Assembly (NCBI GenBank): GCA_017848205.1
Contig: JAGDDO010000191.1
Location: 1 to 13,242, forward strand
Source: Oscillospiraceae bacterium
GTDB lineage: Bacteria > Bacillota_A > Clostridia > Oscillospirales > Ruminococcaceae
Reading direction: 5' to 3'
DNA length: 13,242 nucleotides
Shown: positions 1 to 5,835 of the stretch, piece after piece
How positions within the stretch are numbered: the stretch's first letter is position 1
How the letters are laid out: every line of letters starts with the position of its first letter
Notes under the pieces: generated by a model
Told to the model about the DNA's origin: nothing
What the model saw: only the letters and a program-made list of their open reading frames with translations
The model's database searches: none
Made by a program: the position numbers and the translations under genes

Positions 1-61
1 CAAGACAGGCCGCCGTAAATGACAGTACACGAAGACTACCCCTTTTAATAAATCCCTTCAT
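1..61 (-). CDS. Partial secreted protein, N-terminus only
   Basis: An ATG at 61-59 opens a reading frame that runs off the left edge of the window, giving 20 codons (MKGFIKRGSLRVLSFTAACL). The peptide has a basic start (K2, K6, R7, R11) followed by a hydrophobic, small-residue stretch, which is what the n- and h-regions of a Sec signal peptide look like, so the product is probably exported. An AAGGGG ribosome binding site (76-71) lies 9 bases before the ATG, and a near-perfect promoter sits further upstream at 152-180. The mature protein is outside the window, so its function is unknown. Confidence 0.65.
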   Translation of the reverse strand, partial: MKGFIKRGSLRVLSFTAACL

Positions 62-151
62 AATTAATATCCCCTTTAAAAAATAATCCCAAATAATATC
101 TGTATCATTGTTCCCATAAAATGTTACAAATCAATTTCAATTCCCTATTAC

Positions 152-180
152 ATTATAATCGATTTGACGGAAAGTGTCAA
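152..180 (-). promoter_or_regulatory. Sigma-A promoter for the partial secreted-protein gene
   Basis: Read on the minus strand, TTGACA (180-175) is followed after exactly 17 bases by TATAAT (157-152), a full match to the consensus housekeeping promoter. Transcription would start near 145 and leave a leader of about 85 bases before the ATG at 61. Nothing else on the minus strand lies nearby, so it serves the gene that leaves the window at the left. Confidence 0.8.
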
Positions 181-335
181 TGAATCGTAATCAATTTTGT
201 TTATATTAACACAAGAACACATGCTTATTTGTTATTTCATAAGTACCTTGATTTATTAAAGGGGTAAATCAGAATTTTCACAATTTATTTTTAGATTTTA
301 TATGTCTTAATTATTCGGCAGTTTATATTATTATG

Positions 336-367
336 CAAAAAGGCATACCAGAAAATCTGATATGCCT
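336..367 (-). terminator. Intrinsic terminator of the 407-1456 gene
   Basis: On the minus strand, 40 bases past the stop codon at 407, AGGCATA pairs with TATGCCT (367-361 with 347-341). One mismatch follows, then an inner CAGA/TCTG stem closes a three-base loop. The stem ends in a run of five T. The plus strand also has T residues after the stem (372-376), so some function toward the left-to-right direction is possible, but no plus-strand gene needs it. The remaining stretch 181-335 is AT-rich and holds no gene I can support, only a short inverted repeat GATTTA/TAAATC at 250-270. Confidence 0.8.
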
Positions 368-406
368 CATGTTTTTCTTAAATTGTTACCGGATGCGCAG
401 GCAATG

Positions 407-1456
407 CTACTCACTCAATGCATATTCAACGACCAGTTCCTTTGCAGTTACTTCAGAAAGGCTGCATCGTTCGAGTGTAAAGGTTATCTTGCCGCCGTGA
501 TCAGCGTTTAGTCTTATTACTTCAGGAAGCACCCACTTAAGTTCCGTTTCATTTTTATCAGAACTTACGATCATCGGGACGCTTTCACATGTACCGCCGC
601 GGAAATTTCCGGTGTCGATGGTGAACTTTCCTTTAAGTTCTGACACTGGTTCTGAGCCTTCAAACTTCATTGTAAGGCAGCACGGCATGTGATATGTCTC
701 CAGAACATCAGAAACGTTTACGGAAATAACGTTGTCCGGTTCAGCCGGTTTAATGACTTTGTTTATTTCACTGCCCGACTCGCCGTCACACGGGATCAGC
801 TGAACAGCCCTTTTGTGACATACGACCCTGTCAAGAACGATCTTCTCAACGTCGCTCCACCAGTAACCGAAAAGTATCGAACCGCGCGGTACTGTAACGT
901 AGTCCAGGATTTCGTCCGGGATCACCCAGGTAACACTTCCGCTGGTGCCGGCTCTGACAGAAAAGTCTTCAGGTGTCTGATACCAGATATTATCTGTTTT
1001 CGCTTCACACTTGTTGTCAACGGAAATACCGAATCCGCCTTTTACTTCACCAAGGCCGGATACACCGTCTGCAGCATGATAGTAGAACGTAAAGGAATCG
1101 ATAGTGTCTCCGGGATCGGCAAACTTGTCAAGATCCATCTTGTATGTCTTCTTGCTGTTCCTGTCAAGTTCGACCCCGAGATCTGTAAGCTCGGTCTCAG
1201 CTTCTGCAACGACCATTTTGAGCGGACTTTCATGTTTCGGCTTTGTCTCGGCCGGCTCAGTAACAGGTTCAGTCTCCCAGTTGTCAAGATACTGGGCATT
1301 TCCCGAAGTATCGGTTACTTCCGCTTTATGTCCGACATCACCTGATGAAGCGCTGTGTCCTAAACCGAAAACTATAATCCCCACAAGCACAGCAGCCAGT
1401 AAAAGAAAGACTATCACATAAACAGTGATCCTTCCTTTTGATTTATCTTCATTCAC
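407..1456 (-). CDS. Membrane-anchored extracellular protein with two related beta-rich domains
   Basis: The 349-aa protein starts at a GTG (1456-1454) with a GAGGAG ribosome binding site (1470-1465) 8 bases upstream; no in-frame ATG competes. Residues 10-32 form one hydrophobic helix after a short charged start, so the bulk should lie outside the cell. A Pro/Glu/Thr-rich linker (about 60-78) leads to two similar segments, about 105-215 and 245-349. Each begins with an alternating beta strand ending in a Val-Lys-Gly or Leu-Lys-Gly element (VKGGF; LKGKF). Each later has TWVIPDEI or KWVLPEVI, and closes with a strand rich in Val/Leu. The first copy has an aromatic FGYWW stretch (196-200). Such beta-sandwich modules occur in surface and carbohydrate-binding proteins of ruminococci, but I cannot assign a family with certainty. 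The gene stands alone, with a terminator behind it. Function unknown; a binding or adhesive role is inferred. Confidence 0.8.
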   Translation of the reverse strand: MNEDKSKGRITVYVIVFLLLAAVLVGIIVFGLGHSASSGDVGHKAEVTDTSGNAQYLDNWETEPVTEPAETKPKHESPLKMVVAEAETELTDLGVELDRNSKKTYKMDLDKFADPGDTIDSFTFYYHAADGVSGLGEVKGGFGISVDNKCEAKTDNIWYQTPEDFSVRAGTSGSVTWVIPDEILDYVTVPRGSILFGYWWSDVEKIVLDRVVCHKRAVQLIPCDGESGSEINKVIKPAEPDNVISVNVSDVLETYHMPCCLTMKFEGSEPVSELKGKFTIDTGNFRGGTCESVPMIVSSDKNETELKWVLPEVIRLNADHGGKITFTLERCSLSEVTAKELVVEYALSE

Positions 1457-1492
1457 TTTGTTTTCTCCTCACTGTTTCCCTGTAGCATGTTA

Positions 1493-1521
1493 TTGAAAAA
1501 AAACAATTTTTGTGTTATCAT
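1493..1521 (+). promoter_or_regulatory. Probable promoter of the small membrane protein gene
   Basis: TTGAAA (1493-1498) and TATCAT (1516-1521) are separated by 17 bases, and the -10 is preceded by TGT. One base differs from consensus in each hexamer. Transcription would start near 1528 and include the AAAGGA and hairpin at 1541-1569. The divergent gene at 1456 must have its promoter in the same spacer, but I see no convincing minus-strand pair there. Confidence 0.45.
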
Positions 1522-1548
1522 AATCATATCAATTCAACCGAAAGGAAA

Positions 1549-1569
1549 ATGACTTTATTCCAAAGTCAT
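1549..1569 (+). promoter_or_regulatory. Leader hairpin between Shine-Dalgarno and start codon
   Basis: A perfect 8-bp inverted repeat, ATGACTTT/AAAGTCAT, with a 5-base loop lies between an AAAGGA ribosome binding site (1541-1546) and the ATG at 1581. Without the hairpin the spacing is 34 bases, far too long. With it folded, the unpaired distance falls to about 13 bases. The left arm also contains an ATG (1549) that would open a 23-codon frame ending at 1620, inside and out of frame with the main gene. Which start is used, and whether the hairpin regulates it, is inference. Confidence 0.5.
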
Positions 1570-1580
1570 AAATTCTTAAA

Positions 1581-2120
1581 ATGCATAGTGTCAGCTATAA
1601 AGTCGCACTCGGAGGAATAATCTCCTCGCTGTGCCTCATCTGTATGTTTCTCACCGGTGTATTTCCGGTACTCTATATTACTCTTCCCATGATAGCAGGA
1701 GTGCTTATGATGATAATGTCAGCCGAGATAACTCCGTCATGGGCCTATCTTACTTTCATGGCCACCGGACTTCTTGCGATGTTCGTAACCTTCGACAAGG
1801 AAGCAGCACTGCTCTACATTCTGCTTTTCGGGCACTACCCTGTAACCAAACAGTTTATCGATAAAATAAAACCGTTCGTTATAAGACTCGCCGTAAAGCT
1901 CATTATCTTCAATACATGCATTATCTCTGAATTCTACCTTACCGCAAAAGTACTTGGAATGACAGAATTCTATGACGAGATCAGCACCAAAGGAAGACCA
2001 TATGTGATATTTCTGCTGATACTCATCAACTTTGTATGTCTCACATATGACTACAGTCTGAACGGATTACTCGCACTCTATATGAAACGAATAAAACCTG
2101 TATTACTCAGTAACAGGTAA
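1581..2120 (+). CDS. Small multi-pass integral membrane protein
   Basis: The 179-aa protein is strongly hydrophobic, with about five or six membrane helices (roughly residues 8-29, 32-48, 53-70, 75-86, 100-123 and 140-160). The N-terminal VALGGIISSL pattern and the DKEAALLYILLFGHYP segment in the middle resemble a widespread clostridial family of uncharacterised membrane proteins that looks like the substrate-binding (S) components of ECF transporters; this comparison is from memory. No enzymatic motif is visible. The ATG at 1581 has no close ribosome binding site, yet it gives the expected start of the family (a few polar residues, then ALGG), so I keep it. The gene converges on the 102-aa gene and overlaps it by 18 bases (2103-2120). 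Its terminator appears to lie within that gene. Any substrate is unknown. Confidence 0.8.
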   Translation: MHSVSYKVALGGIISSLCLICMFLTGVFPVLYITLPMIAGVLMMIMSAEITPSWAYLTFMATGLLAMFVTFDKEAALLYILLFGHYPVTKQFIDKIKPFVIRLAVKLIIFNTCIISEFYLTAKVLGMTEFYDEISTKGRPYVIFLLILINFVCLTYDYSLNGLLALYMKRIKPVLLSNR

Positions 2121-2411
2121 TTCCACTTCAGTACTGTTTACCTTTTCAACAAAATCATTTACTTTCTTTTTTAAAAGCGCTGCGTAAAGCAGTGCTTTTT
2201 TCATTTCACCTTTAACCACAAAATGATCAGCTATCCCTGCAATGCGGTCAATATGCTTTATATCTTTCTCCAGTTCCCCGCCTTTGCCGGAAAGGATAAG
2301 AAGACCGCTCTTGTAGAAAACCGTTTCTTCCTTAAGTCTGTCACTTACCGTGAAAACAGATCTGTTGATGGCTTCAGCGGTGATTTTTTCCGATATATTC
2401 ACTGTATTCAC
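2103..2411 (-). CDS. Small helical protein, last gene of the dynamin operon
   Basis: I do not recognise this 102-aa protein. It starts at GTG (2411-2409), one base after the TAG of the preceding gene (2415-2413), with AAGGA just upstream, so translation is almost surely coupled to it. The sequence reads as mixed and mostly helical, with a Lys-rich helix near residues 70-90 (KGEMKKALLYAALLKKKV) and no signal peptide, membrane span or metal motif. Part of that helix is encoded by the DNA that also forms the plus-strand terminator at 2173-2201. Its place at the end of a four-gene dynamin operon suggests a small accessory or adaptor subunit; that is inference from context only. Confidence 0.75.
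   Translation of the reverse strand: MNTVNISEKITAEAINRSVFTVSDRLKEETVFYKSGLLILSGKGGELEKDIKHIDRIAGIADHFVVKGEMKKALLYAALLKKKVNDFVEKVNSTEVELPVTE
2173..2201 (+). terminator. Intrinsic terminator embedded in a convergent coding region
   Basis: AAAAGCGCTGC (2173-2183) pairs with GCAGTGCTTTT (2189-2199), an 11-bp stem with one G-T pair and a five-base loop, followed by T to 2201. It lies 52 bases past the stop of the plus-strand membrane protein gene, where a terminator is expected, but wholly within the minus-strand 102-aa gene. In the opposite direction the stem is followed by only four T and then six A, so it should work mainly on the plus strand. Confidence 0.65.
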
Positions 2412-2412
2412 C

Positions 2413-3522
2413 CTATTCCTTATTTTCGATCATTTTCTGAACCGACTTTATCTTTGCCACAGCCATGCTGTGAAGAAGATTAGGAAGCTGACGATGGAAA
2501 TAATCATCAACAACAATGGTAAATTCGGTTATAACATTATTTCTGTTGAGAACTTCCTTGTACTCAAGTTCAGTTTTGCCTGACGCAAGCTTTTTATGAT
2601 CTGCAAACACCTTGTCAAAAAGCGCCAAAGCATATTTCATTATCATATCGCTTTCCTCGTCAAGTCTGAAACTCAGCAGTTCTGAAATATAGTCGAGATA
2701 AAACTCGCTTATTTCCGCCGGAATATCCGATCCGCTGCCAAGATACATGTCCTTGAAATCAAGTATGAAGGAACCGATTATATCATCAGTATCGATCGGC
2801 AGAGAACTGAACTCAAACAGTTTCAGATAGCGTGAAAATTCAGTAGGATTGTTTATTGAGAAATAATGCTCATATGTTCTTTCAAGAAATGTCTTGAAGT
2901 GAATGTCAAACCTGTTATCAACACGGTACCTGGCACCCTTGAGTTCCTTTCTGTACTTCCTTTTCAGATATCTGAGATTATCAGGTCTTACAGTGAAAAC
3001 TCCCGACTTGTCTGTTCCCGCAGAATACTCGTAGATCTCAACACCATAGCTTCCGAATTCAGAATATGCTTCTGCAATTATTCTTTCAGATCTTTCGATG
3101 TCTGTGTATCCTGCACGTCTTTTTTCGTTGTAGAGGATCACGTCAATGTCAGCATTCTTTGCTGAACCTACAGTCTTTTCGATGAGATACCTGAGATTTT
3201 CTTTCTTGTAAGGGAAGTCAGCGAAGATCACTGCCTTCCCTATTCTGATACTTTCCTGATCTGCAAAAACAGACTTAAGATCGATCCCTGACACAGGGAA
3301 TTCGACGATCCTGCCTTCCGCGATCTTATTTGTATAGACAAGAACCTTTTTCTCATCAGTTATCACGTTTTCCTGGTCTGAATGAATAAAGATATAGCTT
3401 ACATTTATTCTCAGAGAATTTGAATCTATAAGATGTCCCTCAGGCATGAGTTCCTGAGCGAAGCGGTATCTTACGTCATCACCAAGACAGATTATAAAAT
3501 TATTGCAGCTGATATTCTTCAT
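2413..3522 (-). CDS. Third gene of the dynamin operon, possible degenerate GTPase-like protein
   Basis: I choose the ATG at 3522, giving 369 aa; a TTG just before it (3525) is also in frame. AAGGAG (3536-3531) lies 8 bases from the ATG and overlaps the stop codon of the upstream dynamin gene, so the two are coupled. No recognised domain is obvious. The first 170 residues look like an alternating alpha/beta domain. FIICLG at 9-14 sits where a dynamin has VVGEFSxGKST, but the loop reads GDDVRYRF (14-21) with no P-loop Lys/Ser. FADFP at 100-104 lies where DTPG would be. Residues 180-369 are helical and highly charged, without a coiled coil as long as in the two dynamins. A pseudo-GTPase partner of the dynamins is my hypothesis; an unrelated adaptor is equally possible. 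The protein is soluble by appearance. Confidence 0.85.
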   Translation of the reverse strand: MKNISCNNFIICLGDDVRYRFAQELMPEGHLIDSNSLRINVSYIFIHSDQENVITDEKKVLVYTNKIAEGRIVEFPVSGIDLKSVFADQESIRIGKAVIFADFPYKKENLRYLIEKTVGSAKNADIDVILYNEKRRAGYTDIERSERIIAEAYSEFGSYGVEIYEYSAGTDKSGVFTVRPDNLRYLKRKYRKELKGARYRVDNRFDIHFKTFLERTYEHYFSINNPTEFSRYLKLFEFSSLPIDTDDIIGSFILDFKDMYLGSGSDIPAEISEFYLDYISELLSFRLDEESDMIMKYALALFDKVFADHKKLASGKTELEYKEVLNRNNVITEFTIVVDDYFHRQLPNLLHSMAVAKIKSVQKMIENKE

Positions 3523-3534
3523 CAATTATTCTCC

Positions 3535-5835
3535 TTAGATCGCTATCTTGTCACTGCCTGAATTACAGTTAAGAGATCTCTTGAGTTCCTCGATCCTGTA
3601 GTAAAGTGACTTTATCGTACCGATCTGTCTGTTGATATTCTTTATCTTCTCGTTCTTCTCATCATTCGAGAGTGAAAGCTGGTACTTAAGAGCATCGATA
3701 TTCTTGTTGATAAGATCGAATCTTCTTTCAAGATCGTTATGGAGTATGTCATCGAGCTTGACCCTGAACTCTTCTGCAAACTTATCGAGTGCCTCAGCTG
3801 CAAGAGTTGAGTAGGAATTTGTACCGTCATTGTAGAATGACTCGATGTACATTTTCTTCTTCAGATAAAGAGCAACGTTTTCACGGATGTATCTGTTCTT
3901 GAATCCTTCACGTTTTTCATCAAGCTGCTTGTGAAGCTCCGAGAGTATCGAGGTCTTGAGATGGATCTCTTCATTAAGCTCACTGCTCGGTTTTCCGTCA
4001 TATTCGATGGCATTGTATTCCATGGTCTTCTGTCTGATCTGCTCGGAATACTCAGCAAGGCGCATTTCAACTTCCTTCTTCCATGCGCGTGTCTCTGTGT
4101 CGTCGATATATTCGGTCGTTTCAGTGATCTTCTTCTTTCTGAAAAGTCCGAAAAGGCTGAAACGAGGCTTTTCCTCAGTAGCGTAGACTCTCTTTACCTT
4201 AGGCTTTTCGAGTCCGTTTTCGTACTGCTGCTTTTCTTCCTTTATGAGATTAAGATCGTTGTAGATCTTTTCGCGTTCCTTTTCGATCCTCAGAGCCTTG
4301 GTGTACTGTGCAGTAAGCTCATCAAGTTCAGCCTGCATCGAATTGATCTCGACACAAGTCTTGTTTACGCTTTCCTGATACTGTTCAATACCGAGCTCGA
4401 AAGAATTCTCAGTCTGGAAATATCTGCAGTCAGGACAGATATTGAATTCATAGTCAGAAATATAGATCCTTACTGACTCCGCAACGTCAGGAAGATACTT
4501 TCCTACCGCATTGGAAATGTCAGTTACGAGCTTTTCCTTGAATTCGAATGTAGCGGCACTTACACCGTTGTTTATAATGGACGGAAGACTCTTTTCAAGT
4601 TCAATGAGGTCTTCTGTTGTCTGATAAGTCTGAAGGTTGGCGATCTGACGTCCCTTGAAAAGTCTTACCTTTGTAAGTGTGAAGTCAAGGACGTTCTTGA
4701 TGCTCTGGTCAATATCGGCATTGATCCTTGACCTGAGTTTATCCATCTTGCTTTCCGTTTCAGTTATCTTTGCGGACAGTTCATCGATGATCTGCTGTGC
4801 ATCACTGTTGTCAACAGCAGAATCATAAATGGCTGACTCAAGCTCCAGGTTTTTAAGAGTTTCGTCGATCATCTTGGAAGCTCTTGAAATAGGAGTTATA
4901 AGGCTGTTTCTTGCCTTGTCGCCTTCAGTGATGAAGTTCCAGAGACCGTCTTCGAATTCTTCCATTCTGGACATTTTGAGAAGTCTCGCCTTGTCTTCGT
5001 CAGATACTGATGTACGTCCGCGGTATGACAGATTCTCATGTGATCTTGCCACCAGCGCCTGATATGCTGAAATGCACCAGAATTCAGGAATATCCGTTGC
5101 ATCAGGGAATATTCTTCCGAAGTTCTTGAGCATGTTTTCAGCTACTTTTTCGTATGATTCATTTTCGTTGTTCTTGATCTGGTCGATCTTGTTGAGTACG
5201 AAAATGATCTTGTCCGCCTTCGTTCTGATCTGGCTTAAAAACTCAAATTCGGACTGACCGCCCGGACGGTCCGCACTGAACATGAAAAGACAGACATTTG
5301 ACTTCATGATCTGGGCTTCAGTGATCTCACGGTGGCCGTCGGCTGTACCGTTAAGACCAGGAGTGTCGACAAGCGTGATGTTTCCGTCAAGGAACGGTGA
5401 ATCAAGGAAAAGATCCAGATGATTTACCGTTGCAGCAACAGGTATGTCACTTCTTGTACTTACATACTTGGAAATAACGTCAGTTTCGATGCTGTCGATA
5501 TCTTCCGATGTGCCGTCAGCATAGTAAACACAGCCCTTCTGCTGGTTATCCGCCTTGTTCTTGTGTCTGAGGCAGGTAACAGTGGCGGTGGTTTCATCCG
5601 AGTATGACGGAAGGATCTTTTCGCCCATGAGCGCGTTGAGAAATGTTGATTTACCAACACTGAACTCACCGACGATAACGATCGAGAATTCTTCCTTCTG
5701 AAGCATATCGATAAAGTCTTCGATTATCTTTTCTTCAGCTGTATATCCGTTTTCAGAATAAAATCTGAGTATATCTTTCAGAACGAGATCGGTTTCCGTT
5801 CGTTTATCTTCAAACTGCGATAGATGTTTGTTCAT
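3535..5835 (-). CDS. Dynamin-like GTPase B (766 aa)
   Basis: This is a bacterial dynamin-family GTPase, a large GTPase that binds and remodels membranes by nucleotide-driven oligomerisation. The G domain shows G1 GEFSVGKST (56-64), G2 threonines around 82-83 (ETTATVT), G3 DTPG (157-160) and a canonical G4 NKID (215-218). After residue 320 the protein is almost all helix, with long heptad-rich coiled coils (about 345-375, 490-545, 580-640 and 690-760) that would form the neck and trunk. Between two of them sits a short RFSLFGLFRKKK segment (558-569) that could insert in or contact a membrane. A CPDC pair (467-470) is an oddity. The ATG lies 26 bases inside the end of the upstream dynamin gene, with AAGGTGG nine bases before it, so the two are co-translated. 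Length and layout fit the bacterial dynamin-like family. Confidence 0.93.
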   Translation of the reverse strand: MNKHLSQFEDKRTETDLVLKDILRFYSENGYTAEEKIIEDFIDMLQKEEFSIVIVGEFSVGKSTFLNALMGEKILPSYSDETTATVTCLRHKNKADNQQKGCVYYADGTSEDIDSIETDVISKYVSTRSDIPVAATVNHLDLFLDSPFLDGNITLVDTPGLNGTADGHREITEAQIMKSNVCLFMFSADRPGGQSEFEFLSQIRTKADKIIFVLNKIDQIKNNENESYEKVAENMLKNFGRIFPDATDIPEFWCISAYQALVARSHENLSYRGRTSVSDEDKARLLKMSRMEEFEDGLWNFITEGDKARNSLITPISRASKMIDETLKNLELESAIYDSAVDNSDAQQIIDELSAKITETESKMDKLRSRINADIDQSIKNVLDFTLTKVRLFKGRQIANLQTYQTTEDLIELEKSLPSIINNGVSAATFEFKEKLVTDISNAVGKYLPDVAESVRIYISDYEFNICPDCRYFQTENSFELGIEQYQESVNKTCVEINSMQAELDELTAQYTKALRIEKEREKIYNDLNLIKEEKQQYENGLEKPKVKRVYATEEKPRFSLFGLFRKKKITETTEYIDDTETRAWKKEVEMRLAEYSEQIRQKTMEYNAIEYDGKPSSELNEEIHLKTSILSELHKQLDEKREGFKNRYIRENVALYLKKKMYIESFYNDGTNSYSTLAAEALDKFAEEFRVKLDDILHNDLERRFDLINKNIDALKYQLSLSNDEKNEKIKNINRQIGTIKSLYYRIEELKRSLNCNSGSDKIAI

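Noticed and set aside
250..270. Inverted repeat GATTTA/TAAATC with an AAAGGGG loop, similar to purine-rich motifs near 71-79 and 9344-9351
   Set aside because: The stem is only 6 bp in AT-rich DNA, it is upstream of the only nearby promoter, and the similar motifs are easily explained as ribosome binding sites or chance.
689..1345. A 218-codon plus-strand open frame opposite the 407-1456 gene
   Set aside because: It is antisense to a protein with a clear membrane anchor, domain pattern, ribosome binding site and terminator; its own product shows no recognisable pattern and it lacks a ribosome binding site.
3931..4476. A 181-codon plus-strand open frame opposite dynamin B
   Set aside because: It lies fully within the coiled-coil coding part of a clear dynamin gene; Leu/Phe/Ser-rich antisense frames are expected opposite Glu/Lys-rich helices.
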